Assembly: GCA_037501455.1 (NCBI GenBank)
Contig: CM074863.1
Span: 13,326,001-13,390,000, forward strand
Direction of reading: 5' to 3'
DNA length: 64,000 nucleotides
From: Lantana camara
Taxonomy: Eukaryota > Streptophyta > Magnoliopsida > Lamiales > Verbenaceae
Position 1 is the stretch's first letter; each line of letters opens with the position of its first letter. The notes under the pieces were generated by a model. The model searched no databases, was not told where the DNA came from, and saw nothing but the letters and a program-made list of their open reading frames with translations. This document shows positions 1-10,162 of the stretch, piece after piece. A program made the position numbers and the translations under genes.

Positions 1-2
1 TG

Positions 3-950
3 AGAAGGCGTGATTTGAATTCGTGGAATGCCATAATACTAGGACTTGCAACGCATGGAGAGGCACAGAGTGTGTTTGAACATTTTGATCAAATGGTGGA
101 TGTAGAAAAATTACTGCCTAATTCTATCACGTTTTTGGGCATCTTGAGCGGGTGCAATCATAGAGGATTAGTTAATGAGGGCCGTACATACTTTGACCTA
201 ATGGTGAACGAGTACAACATACAACCAGTTTTGCAGCACTACGGTTGTCTAATTGACCTTCTGGCACGAAACGGGCAAATGGATGAAGCTCTTGATATTG
301 TATCAAACATGCCAATGAAGCCAGATGCAGTGATTTGGAGAAGTCTTCTCGATGCTAGCATTAAGAAAGGCAACTTTTTGGACTTGAGCCAAGAGATGGC
401 GAAACAAATAATGGCAGGAGAAGAAAATGCAGACAGTGGAGTTTATGTTCTTCTCTCAAAAGTATATGCATCTGCCGATAGGTGGGATGAAGTTGGACTG
501 GTCAGGAAATTGATGAGCGAGAAAGGTGTTAATAAAGATCCAGGTTGCAGTTCTGTTGAAATCAATGGCACGGTTCATGAATTTTTTGCAGGGGACACAA
601 CTCATCCTCAGACAAGACAAATTTACCAGTTTTTGGATGTGATTGAAGAAAGATTGAAGTCAGCAGGATATGTTGCTGAAGTATCTGAAGCCCGTTTGGT
701 TGATGAAGTTGAGGACAGGAAAGAAAATTCACTCAAACTTCACAGTGAAAGACTGGCGATTGCCTTTGGACTGTTGAACTCGAAACCAGGGGATTCAATT
801 AGTGTTTTCAAGAATCTTCGTGTGTGCAGAGATTGCCATAATTTTACCAAATTAGTATCCGGGGTTTTTGGGGTGGAGATTATTATGAGGGACCGTATTC
901 GATTCCATCATTTCAAAAATGGTTCATGTTCTTGCTTGGATATTTGGTAG
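3..950 (+). CDS. PPR-DYW protein, 3' part only (5' end outside window)
   Basis: The frame is open to the left edge, so this is the C-terminal part of a longer pentatricopeptide repeat protein of the PLS-E-DYW class. These are organelle proteins that bind RNA and, through the DYW domain, deaminate C to U. Counting from the Leu/Met codon at base 15: PPR helices occupy about residues 1-170, a PG-box-like stretch with DPGCSSVEING lies near 175-185, and the DYW domain follows. The domain shows the HSE motif (243-245), CRDCH (271-275) and CSC (305-307), the zinc ligands and catalytic Glu of the family. The last three residues are DIW instead of DYW. The adjacent DUF569 gene and the nearby tau GSTs suggest orthology to Arabidopsis CRR28 (At1g59720), a chloroplast ndh editing factor. 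That identity is inference from context, not from sequence identity. Confidence 0.93.
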   Translation, partial: RRRDLNSWNAIILGLATHGEAQSVFEHFDQMVDVEKLLPNSITFLGILSGCNHRGLVNEGRTYFDLMVNEYNIQPVLQHYGCLIDLLARNGQMDEALDIVSNMPMKPDAVIWRSLLDASIKKGNFLDLSQEMAKQIMAGEENADSGVYVLLSKVYASADRWDEVGLVRKLMSEKGVNKDPGCSSVEINGTVHEFFAGDTTHPQTRQIYQFLDVIEERLKSAGYVAEVSEARLVDEVEDRKENSLKLHSERLAIAFGLLNSKPGDSISVFKNLRVCRDCHNFTKLVSGVFGVEIIMRDRIRFHHFKNGSCSCLDIW

Positions 951-1446
951 AGGTTAGTCAGCTTCTCAAATTATGAGTTATTTGATTTGTAGCATTACCA
1001 TGTATATCAGACTTATTTGTACCAAAAAAAAATGTATTGCCAACCTCATCAGTAGTCTCAGGTTAACATAAGTATGAAAAACCAATAGTTGGTAATATGC
1101 AAGTTTTCAAACATATTCTCCCTACTTCATATACCATAATACAATCCTTAACTATAAAATCTGTTCAGATGCTACAATCCAAAATGAAAAAAATAATAAA
1201 GAATGAGACAACTACAAGAAGCTAGCAACTGACATTTTCTACATTCAATCACACATCGTATTTTGTATATACAAATGCTAGAGCAAAATTGTTGAGGTCT
1301 CAGGAATACTTCAATTCCTGCTTACTTCCCGTCTCAATCCACTCGTACGACAAAATTCCCAGAACTCATCAGCCAAAAAATACGACAGTATCACAACATA
1401 CATCTTAAAATCCAGAGTCTGAGACATGGATGAACTGACGGCAAGT
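951..1446. other. Intergenic gap between convergent genes
   Basis: This short AT-rich stretch holds the 3' ends of the PPR gene on the plus strand and the DUF569 gene on the minus strand. No open frame of note and no RNA gene is visible. Confidence 0.6.
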
Positions 1447-2682
1447 TCAATCACCTTGCGATGAAGGTGGAACCACAACAACGTGCATAGTTGCATTATT
1501 GGGAGGAAGCTGCAAACGGAGAGGAAAAAGCTTCCCGTTCAAGGGGCTTTTCGCGCACACAGATATACCGTAAATCCCCAATTCATCCTCGAGCTTCCTC
1601 GTCAATTCATCCACTTCGCTGCCCTCGAAGGTAATGCAGAGCTCCTCAAAACCCTCATCGATTTTCCCATCTTCATCAGCTATGTGAAAATATATCAACC
1701 TTCCATGGCTGCCCTTCGGCGGGGAGCTAATGAAAGCATCATTTGACTGCATAAATCACCCAATATCATATAGTCAGCACAGGACAATATATACTTCAGA
1801 AATTAATTCTTAAGAAACTCATTGTTCTTGAAGCTTTAGATAAATATAAGTTCCCTGGAATTTAATTATTTATTAATACTTGAATTCATTCTTATCCACA
1901 ACCCAGTTAACATTCGATGCTCTGAATATTCCATCTTCACATTAAAAACTTGCACCCTCTCCTTTGAATATTCAATAATACTAAAATTCAAGTTCAGATA
2001 AAATGCTTCGAATATTAAATCTTTTTCCAATAATTAGAGAACAGAATTCATCAGATGAATATACAAATTCTATAAAATTTCCTTTTCTTAATTTAATTAC
2101 CTCTTGTCGAGCAAAGCTAGCAGAACTCGGAGGATGACTCATAATGGGAGCACTGGCCACCGGAGCCAAAAACTCCTCCTCCTTCCCCACCACCTGCGGC
2201 GGCGCAGGTTTCCCCGCCGGCGACATCGCCACCAGAATCTCCACCACATGCACATCCCACAACACCCACTCCTGCGTGACCGACCGATGCGGCTTATCAT
2301 GCGTCACCGAGTTCCTCCACGGCGGCACGCCGCCGTTCGCCCTCAAGAAATGGCCGTACCTCGTCTTCAGCTTAACGCCGCCGCCCTCCCTCACCGGCTC
2401 CCACTCGACGGAGCTGTCTAGCCTCTTGGGAACCGTCTGCAGCACTTTCCGGCCGGTCATGCCCAGGAGAAACGGCTGGTTGGACGCCGTGAGGTACTTG
2501 CCGTAGCAGCTCTTGAGGCGGATGACGTTGTCGTAGTTCTCGACGAATTCTACGGCCCATTTCGCCGATTTGGAGGATCCGTCGCGATCCTGCGTGACGG
2601 ACTCTTCATCTTCATCTGCGGTTAAGTACTTGTCGTGGGAGCTCTTGAGGCGGACGACTTTCGCGTGCTGGAATAAATCCAT
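1447..2682 (-). CDS. DUF569 (actin-crosslinking-like beta-trefoil) protein, two exons
   Basis: Exons read from the sequence are 2682-2101 and 1746-1447, joined in phase 0 to give 293 residues. The donor is GAG|GTAATT and the acceptor GCAG|TCA. The N-terminal half is a DUF569 domain, predicted to have a fascin-like beta-trefoil fold. It contains the family repeat VVRLKSSHDKYLTADEDEE, then VIRLKSCYGKYLTASN and VKLKTRYGHFLRANGG. The second exon carries the conserved C-terminal block that includes IYFHIADEDGKIDEG, SPLNGKLFPLRLQLPPNNAT and MHVVVV. I chose the Met at 2682 because the family starts with M-(D/E)-x-F followed by the first trefoil strand. An upstream in-frame Met at 2718 would add 12 unrelated residues. 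The molecular function of plant DUF569 proteins is not established. In Arabidopsis a DUF569 gene (At1g59710) lies next to CRR28. Confidence 0.9.
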
Positions 2683-2816
2683 GGCGGATGCTGATGATCT
2701 TGTGCAAGAATTGATCAAAGGGATCTGCGGAATTTAACAGGTAAATGATGAATCGATCGATTGAAACAGTAGAGATGCTTGAACTTTGATAGGAGTTTGG
2801 TGTTGGGGCAATTGTG

Positions 2817-2826
2817 TTTATATATA
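2817..2826 (-). promoter_or_regulatory. Probable TATA box of the DUF569 gene
   Basis: On the minus strand the sequence reads CTATATATAAAC, about 135 bases upstream of the DUF569 start codon. That spacing would give a 5' UTR of roughly 100 bases. No other core promoter motif was identified. Confidence 0.5.
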
Positions 2827-2829
2827 GAA

Positions 2830-4343
2830 GAAGTTTCTTAAGACAGGGGGTTAGGTAGTATTGGCGCCAGCTACGTTGAATTATGACATGGGAAAATTGT
2901 TGCGAGCTTCGTGAGTTGTCCGAACACGGTAATGGGATGCTGATCTTGTTGACATTCCACGTAGGCAAAAGATAATAAAGTTTTTCATATATTTTTTTAT
3001 TCTGTCCCTTATCAGTTATCACGAAAGTAACATTTCTCTTAAATTAGTATGCATGCATCATAAATGAGGTTATTAAGTTAATAACTGGGGAAAAAGGCGT
3101 TACTTGAAGAAATAGAGAGCCTGACGTTTGAAAGAAAATAATTGAACGACAAATTGGGGACATAATTAATAATTGTTGGTTACGTATGGCTATAGATAGA
3201 GCCTCCTTCAGAAAAAGACTGGATAAACACGGTGTGGCCATTTATAAATCTATAACACGCCAAATTGGACCACTTCTTTCAACTTGAAATTTTCAAATAC
3301 AATGCAGGTGGTCCTATACAAAGTTCTTTGGTCAAAGATGGACTATATATGATGTAATTACAGTAAACTCATTAAAATAATTCGGGTATAAGCTCACACT
3401 ATTCTCGCCTAACTTAGAATTAATAATTGTGTACGAGAAGGCATGAGCACAAATGGCCACTCTAAGCGCGAGTTGCTCTCAGGGCAAAGATTGAAGGGTT
3501 AAAGTTTTTGGAGATGAATTTGGAGTGGAATCATGTATATAGTTATAAATACAATACCCGATTAAATTATCACCAACTCATATAAATCTGTAGTTCGACA
3601 TTACCATAGTTTAATCATAGATTTAATTAGTGATTAGTATTTGAGTTATTGGATACCCAATTATGATCAACACAAAGAAATTTACATTTAATTATGTTAT
3701 TTTCTCTTCTAAATGTGATCATACTCTCAGCTTCACTTCTTTCTTTTTTTTTCTTTTTACTATGTCGTCATTTACTTTGTTTTTGCCCCTTATTTATAGA
3801 TTCTTCTTCTTACTATCATTCCTCTTCCTATTTGTTTTGCCTCTTTAATTTATCCTAAATTCATATTTATCTATACTTGATATTTACATGCTGGTTACTT
3901 TGTAAAACTTATATTCTTATCTCACGTCTCTTGAGCAAACTCATGTAAACAACTCGCACTCGAACTGATTTTGGGGCCGAGCCCTAATGTGGTCATAGGC
4001 CTGGTCCCAACAAATTCAATTCAAGGGGAAAAAAAACGTAAATTTAGATAAACTAATAATTAGACTCCTACTCGTTTGAATTTTCCATAACACCTTTGAT
4101 GAAACAATAGTGAGAAAGGGAAGAGATGCAAATTGAAAGTGGATCAAATTTAGGTTCAGTGGTATGTCGATGAATGAGTACATTTTTTGGGCTTTGTGAG
4201 CCACATGTGGCACACCCTTCTTCAGTTGTGCATTGCTAAAATGTAATTTTAAATATGATTTGAACGCATTCCGCCCCGCCAGACTGAATCGTCCTCGATT
4301 TTTTGTGTAATATCTACTTGGTTTAACTAATAACGTAACATTA
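2830..4343. other. Intergenic DNA, no gene seen
   Basis: AT-rich sequence with short pyrimidine-rich runs (about 3720-3845). The open frames in it are short and low in complexity. I see no repeat with clear ends here. Confidence 0.5.
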
Positions 4344-5040
4344 GGTCTTTCTATTCTCTCTAAACCCTAAGTTGACCAAACCTTCTTCTTCCTATTCTCT
4401 CTCTGAGCAAGGTAAAAGCTTCCCTCTCAACTCCGATCCGGCGGTGGAGAACACAGTTCCACCGTCGGATCAGTCAAAATCTGTTCTATTTTACTCAATT
4501 CTTTTTTGTTCATTGGCCCAGATCTGCTGTCACTCTCACTGATCTACGGTAAGTTTCATCACCAATCTTCCAGATCTACTGGTTTCCTCCCAGATCTAGC
4601 GGATTTCTCTGTTCACAGACGATTTCTTTATCTGTTTTTTTTTTTCTTTTTGGTATGTTTTCTTTCGTTTCTTTCGTATGGAAGCTTTATCCCTTCCATA
4701 TGGAAGTTTTGTCCCTTCCGTTTGGAAGTTTAGTTTTATCTTTTCCTGTGTTTATCCGGGAAATTTTCTGGCCGAGTTATCTGTTGTAGGCCCAGCTATC
4801 TGTGCTCAATTCGGAGAAAAAGCGACTGTGGAACTCCAGCCGTATCAGATCGACATCAACTTGGGACGACCAATCTTCAAAGAGTCCTTTTCTTTTACTA
4901 ATTGTGATGCTAATATAATAACTCACAAATCTATTGGAGGCTTGCGTTAATTTTTTTGTTATTGCTTCTTGTATTTTTCTTATTGTTACTCATGATTTGT
5001 TATAATACTCCCCTTTAAGGGTTTTGATTGTAAAAAAAAA
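4344..5040 (+). mobile_element. Poly(A)-tailed retroposon (LINE-mobilised copy) with 15-bp TSD
   Basis: The segment ends in a run of about ten A's. It is flanked by AATAACGTAACATTA (4329-4343) on the left and AATAAGGTAACATTA (5041-5055) on the right, a 15-base direct repeat with one mismatch. This is the signature of target-primed reverse transcription. The inside starts with a pyrimidine-rich leader (about 4344-4410), has a 90-codon open frame (4678-4950) and a T-rich 3' end. I recognise no gene in it. It could be a processed pseudogene of an unknown transcript, a 5'-truncated LINE or a large SINE-like element. No reverse transcriptase motif is visible. Confidence 0.6.
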
Positions 5041-5355
5041 AATAAGGTAACATTATACGGCAATAATAATTTAACCTTTCAGCTTCAGTTTCAATTTCTA
5101 TCTGTAGTATTTTTTTCATAATATATGTTAGTGTAACTTTGATAATAAACTTTCAAGAGTAATAATAGATCACTAAGCAAACTTATGAAGTTATTTTCTT
5201 TCGTGCAAATTATCATAGAGCTACTAATGCGCTTCCGCTCATAAATTTGTAACCATTTTTTCATACATAACTTAGTGTTTTGTCCGTAATTTCATTTTGA
5301 ATTTGCTTCTATTAAATTAACATAATTAAAAAACAATATTTTATATTATAATATA

Positions 5356-6766
5356 GGGCGATTTACATCTGACTACCCTGCTATTTGGGGTAATTACAAC
5401 GTATTCCATCTGTTTCAAGAAATTACAATATAGTCCCTGATGTTTATGTTCCGTTAGAGATCCCTGGAGACCGTTAGGGTTCCGTTAATATTTTGACCTG
5501 TTCTTCCAAAAATGCCCCCAGGACTGTATTGTAAAATTTGTAAAAGTTAGGGATCGTTTTGTTATGGAAAAAAAACACCAGGGACTTATTTATAATATTA
5601 TACAATATTTAAAATTAATCGTTAAATATAAATTATTTATTAATTTAATAAATATAATATTGCTAATTATTATTTAAATATTTTTAATGAATCATTAAAT
5701 ACAAATTGTTTATTAATAAAAGGAAATTTTTTAATTTAATCAAAAAACCCTAACTATTTATATTTCTATTCAAATTAATTAAATTCCTATTCAAATTTAA
5801 AAAATTAAATTAATTAAATTCATAATTCAAATTAAAAATCCAAATTCAAAAAATCTAATTAAAAATCTAAAAAAACTAATTATCTTAGCATCTTAGCATC
5901 TTTTTTTTTATTATTATTTCTTTGTTCCATTGAAACCCCACTGGCGGCCAGCGGGATTTATCATTTTGCTCACCATCACCCAAATCCGGCGGGATTTATC
6001 GAAAGTTCTCTTAATTTTCAAATTAAAAAACAAAATGAGAGATTAAGGTAAAACACAAAAAGCAACATCCCAAAGATTTGATGCCTCAAATGCGATATAG
6101 ATTTGCAAAGTAAAACTCTTGAATGCAATTGAGCGGCCGAATAGAGTAGAAAGCTCAAATAAAAATGAATTCAGACTACCTTCATATGTAATTAATATAC
6201 ATTGCCTTTGTAGGAATCCCAAAAAATTTGTTCTAAGCTGAAGCATAAGAACTAAGAAGAGGGAGATGAAAACTCAAAAAATTCCATAAAAAAATCAATT
6301 TTCTTGGAATAAACCTAGCGGTCCTCGCTGAAATTAAAACTAATTATAGCTTCAAACCTCTGAATCGAAACTCTTAGACAACAAATTGGTCAGAAAATCA
6401 GCTCTCAAAACCCAAAATCACCAATAAAAATTACATTCTCTTCGAGAAACCCAAGCAAAGAAAGGCCCCAAAACTTAACTAATCTCATATGGAAAATATG
6501 GAAAATATTGTAAATATTTTACAATATTACAAATAAGTCCCTGGTGTTTTCTTTCCATAAAAAAATGATCCCTAACTTTTACGAATTTTACAATACAGTC
6601 CTGGGGGCATTTTTGGAAGAACAGACCAAAATATTAACGGAACCCTAACGGTCTCCAGGGATCTCTAACGGAACATAAATATCAGGGACTATATTGTAAT
6701 TTCTTAAAACAGATGGACTATATTGTAATTATCCCAAATAGCAGGGTAGTCAGATGTAAATCGTCC
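5356..6766. mobile_element. Foldback Mutator-like non-autonomous element, 1411 bp
   Basis: The ends are long inverted repeats of about 260 bases: GGGCGATTTACATCTGACTA at the left and the complement of GGACGATTTACATCTGACTA at the right. Both arms continue through a CCTGCTATTTGGG block and an AGTCCCTG block. The direct repeat TATAATATA flanks it exactly (5347-5355 and 6767-6775), a 9-bp TSD typical of Mutator-like elements. The centre (about 5620-6500) is AT-rich and non-coding. It is the longest member of a family seen at several other places in the window. Confidence 0.85.
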
Positions 6767-6775
6767 TATAATATA

Positions 6776-7475
6776 ATTAGGGTTAATTCAAAAAAAAAAA
6801 AATGTCCTATCAAAATAACCAAATACAAATATTTCATATCATGTTAAAATCTCTCAAAAAATCATAAACCACCATGTAAATATGTAATCCACAAAACCCG
6901 CTAAGTGGGCCCTTAGGAACCCACTGTCTTTTCTTTTTCTACCCATTCACAGAACATTTCATTAGCTCAGCATTTCCATCGTAAACTTTGTAACTTATCA
7001 CATTAACTGATGTTATTTTCTAATATATCACTTTTCCATTGAATCACAATTTTAAATTACTCCATTAGATACCTCATTACACGGATTATTTTACAAAAAC
7101 ACCCATAAAATTTCCATAACATTTGATTAGAATGGCGCCATAAATGACAAAGGTAATGAATTTGTTTGGTGGCCATTTTCACGAGATAAGACTTTGGAGA
7201 ACTGAAAGATAAAGCTAGTAAACAAAATGATGAATGTCCCCAGACAAATTAGTCAAATAATAACATTTGTATTAACTATTAAGGGCCAGGCCAGCTAATA
7301 ATGTGAAAAGCAAGCAAGTAATCAAACATATCTCTTGTTTTGTCTTCATCCCATTCGCTTCACGTGAGATTTCCCACTTTTCCCTCCCCTCGAGACCCCC
7401 TCAAAAATCAAACCAAACTAGATCTTTACTCCACTCTTTCATGACACCACTCCTCATTTTGGCTCCTCCGCCACC
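6776..7475. other. Intergenic DNA upstream of the receptor kinase
   Basis: This AT-rich stretch must hold the promoter and 5' UTR of the receptor kinase at 7476. No convincing TATA box was found. The last 60 bases before the start codon are pyrimidine-rich, as in many plant leaders. Confidence 0.45.
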
Positions 7476-9392
7476 ATGCCCCCACCGTCTTCCGCCGCAT
7501 TCATTTTCCTCGCTGCACTCTTGACCACCGCCCTCGTCCCGTCCCACGGTTGTTCACCGCCGCAGCCCCAATCGAAAGTCTTGTGCCCGCCTTTCACCTC
7601 TCCGCCGCCGTTTCCGTTCTCGTTCACCGCCGGCTGCGGCCACCCTTCATTCCAAATCCACTGCTTGCCCTCCTCCGGGGCTGCCATTTTCGTCAACAAC
7701 CTCTCCTTCTCGCTACTGGAGTACGAGCCTAACTCCACCTCCCTCACCCTCTCACCCACTCCAACCCAGCCCCACCACCGCAACTGCACTTCCACCGCCA
7801 CCATCTCCGCGCTCAATAGATCCATTTCCTTTTCCGGGTCTCCGTTTCGGGTCTCCGACGCTTCCTGCTCTCGCCTTTCCGTTCTCCGGCCGTGCCCGCC
7901 TCCGAATCTACCCAATTGCAGCCGCTGTTCTTGGGAATGCAAGCTCATAAAAGCTCCTGTACACCTGATACACGAATGTGGGGTGTCCTCCACGCGCCAC
8001 CGCGAGGATTTTCAGCCGGAATGTCAGGGCGACGTTCTTGGGTTTCTAGATAGCATACTGCGGAGAGGGATTGAAGTGGAGTGGGACCAGGATGAAGACC
8101 CTTATTTCACCAGCTGCAAATCGTGTAAATCTGCAAATGGGTTATGCGGGTTCAATTCATCGGACCCGGGAAAACCCTTCCTTTGTTTTCCACCTCAAGC
8201 TCGAATCCGTCAGGAAAGCCCCAATAGAGTCGCCATTTTAGCCATAACTTCGGTATTTGTTTGTGTCTTGATTGCTCTGACCATAGCCTTCGTCATTTTC
8301 CATTCCAAGAAAAGATCCCAATTGGATGCGGAGGAAGACCCCACCATTATGTTCCTCCAGCGCCACCGCGCCGCCAGTCTACTCCCGCCGGTCTTCACCT
8401 ACGAAGAGCTCGATTCCTCCACCAATCATTTCGACCCGAAACGGAAGATTGGGGATGGTGGATTTGGTTCTGTATATTTAGGTCAGCTTTATGATAACCG
8501 ATTGGTAGCTGTGAAGCACCTCCACAAGCAGGGCTGTGGTGGAGAAAAAGGGTTCTCAAAGAAGTCCTTTTGCAATGAAATCTTGATATTGTCTTCTATT
8601 AACCATCCCAATCTGGTTAAGCTTCACGGCTATTGCAGTGATCCAAGAGGCTTGCTCTTGGTCTATGATTATGTCCCTAATGGCACTCTAGCTGACCATC
8701 TCCATGGAAAACAGAGTATGTACATAAAAGGAGCCCTAACATGGAGCACGAGGGTTGACATTGCTCTCCAGATAGCAATGGCCATTGAATACTTGCATTT
8801 CTCGGTAATGCCGCCTGTAGTTCATAGAGACATAACTTCATCAAACATTTTTGTAGAGAGGGACATGAGGGTGAAGGTCGGTGATTTCGGGCTTTCAAGG
8901 CTTTTGGTATGCTCGGAAACAACAATGGCATCAAACATCTCATCCGAGGGGGTTTGGACAGGCCCTCAAGGAACTCCTGGATATCTTGATCCTGATTATT
9001 ACAGCTCGTTCAGGTTGAATGAGAAGAGCGATATTTACAGTTTTGGGGTTGTGCTGCTGGAACTGATAACGGGGAAGAGGGCTGTTGATCAGAGCCGGGA
9101 GAAAGGGGAGATGACATTGGCTGATATGGTTGTTCCAAGAATTCAAATGGGGTTGCTGCACGAGGTGGTGGACCCTGTTCTGGTGGTCGAAGGGGAGGCA
9201 GTTGAGGGGGTGGGGGCAGTGGCCGAGCTGGCATTCCGGTGTTTGGCAGCGGATAAGGAGGACCGCCCGGACGCGAGGGAGGTGGTGGCGGAGCTGAGGA
9301 GGATCAGGGGGCGGGGACGGGGCAGTGGAAGTGTTGGTGGGATGTTAAGGAGTTCGAATTCAAGTAATGTGGTGGTTCCTGATGGGGTTTGA
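7476..9392 (+). CDS. LRK10-like receptor protein kinase (GUB_WAK ectodomain)
   Basis: An uninterrupted frame of 638 residues, starting in a good context (GCCACCATG). Order: signal peptide (1-25); cysteine-rich galacturonan-binding-type ectodomain (about 26-165); WAK-associated C-terminal region with paired cysteines (to about 240); one transmembrane helix (252-275); cytosolic Ser/Thr kinase (about 320-612); and a Gly/Ser-rich tail. Kinase motifs visible are IGDGGFGSVY (glycine loop, 325-334), VAVK with Lys347, HRD (450-452), DFG (470-472) and GTPGYLDPDY (499-508). The catalytic loop reads HRDITSSN, with Thr where most kinases have Lys. I believe this also occurs in close LRK10L relatives, so loss of activity should not be assumed. 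It resembles the group of Arabidopsis At1g25390 (LRK10L-1.5, from memory). A role at the plasma membrane in wall sensing or defence is inferred from family. The high GC and proline-rich first third differ from the AT-rich surroundings. Confidence 0.93.
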   Translation: MPPPSSAAFIFLAALLTTALVPSHGCSPPQPQSKVLCPPFTSPPPFPFSFTAGCGHPSFQIHCLPSSGAAIFVNNLSFSLLEYEPNSTSLTLSPTPTQPHHRNCTSTATISALNRSISFSGSPFRVSDASCSRLSVLRPCPPPNLPNCSRCSWECKLIKAPVHLIHECGVSSTRHREDFQPECQGDVLGFLDSILRRGIEVEWDQDEDPYFTSCKSCKSANGLCGFNSSDPGKPFLCFPPQARIRQESPNRVAILAITSVFVCVLIALTIAFVIFHSKKRSQLDAEEDPTIMFLQRHRAASLLPPVFTYEELDSSTNHFDPKRKIGDGGFGSVYLGQLYDNRLVAVKHLHKQGCGGEKGFSKKSFCNEILILSSINHPNLVKLHGYCSDPRGLLLVYDYVPNGTLADHLHGKQSMYIKGALTWSTRVDIALQIAMAIEYLHFSVMPPVVHRDITSSNIFVERDMRVKVGDFGLSRLLVCSETTMASNISSEGVWTGPQGTPGYLDPDYYSSFRLNEKSDIYSFGVVLLELITGKRAVDQSREKGEMTLADMVVPRIQMGLLHEVVDPVLVVEGEAVEGVGAVAELAFRCLAADKEDRPDAREVVAELRRIRGRGRGSGSVGGMLRSSNSSNVVVPDGV

Positions 9393-10162
9393 ATTGGATT
9401 TTGGAGATGAGGGGAAATTTGGTGTGATTGTTTGTATTGGTTGGCCAAATGTTAAACAGAGTTGACCCAAACTGGGGGAAAATTCGCAGATGTTTTCGTT
9501 TGGTTTTGGCCTTTGGGTTACATATGAATGTTAATATATCTAATGCTTTTGTTGTCTTTTTACTTGAGTTGATCTTAACTTCTTTCCTTCCTAATTTACT
9601 ATGGTTTTATCTTTTGGTGCTTCGGCCAAGCTCAGGATTCTTTGCATTTTGTGTTCCTTGTGCTGTTTCTTTCAAGTTCAGAATTCTGTCAATTTTTAAA
9701 CGGAACCCTAACGTTAAGAGGGGTCATCTGTAATTTCCAAACTTACGAATGGGTGTCGGTGTTAATTTGAAACTAAGAGGGCTACTGCTTGGAATATGCA
9801 CTAGTATCTATTAGTTTCGGTCAATCAAAAGCACAGAAACCACTATTATTGTATAAGACAATCAGTACACATCTTTTTCACCATAAATGATTGCTTGTAG
9901 AAGCAATCTTTCTTTCTCACAAAAGTCCCTAAAGAGAAGACAACCATATGAGCCATTATTAATACAGATAAGTGTAATGCATAAAGTTTAGATGACTTAT
10001 TAAGGTGAACTATACACAACAAAATTGTCAAAAGTTCACACTAAGCAGTTGTCGACTTAGATCGACAACGGCACGGGATTACATACTAAACGTGGTGAAA
10101 TTACATACTTATTTTGCACTCTACAAGAAAGTTGTACAAAGATGATGATCTATATAAGTTAG
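9393..10162. other. Intergenic gap between kinase and TTC38-A 3' ends
   Basis: It contains the 3' UTR of the kinase. Around 9695-9790 there are phrases (GGAACCCTAACG, TCATCTGTAATTTCC) that resemble one arm of the Mutator-like MITE family, probably a remnant. No gene is visible. Confidence 0.45.

Noticed and set aside
2104..2506. 105- and 120-codon plus-strand frames
   Set aside because: Antisense shadows of exon 1 of the DUF569 gene, rich in Arg, His and Pro, with no domain.
7454..7993. 179-codon frame antisense to the receptor kinase
   Set aside because: It mirrors the GC-rich first third of the kinase gene and has no recognisable domain. The plus-strand gene explains the open frame.
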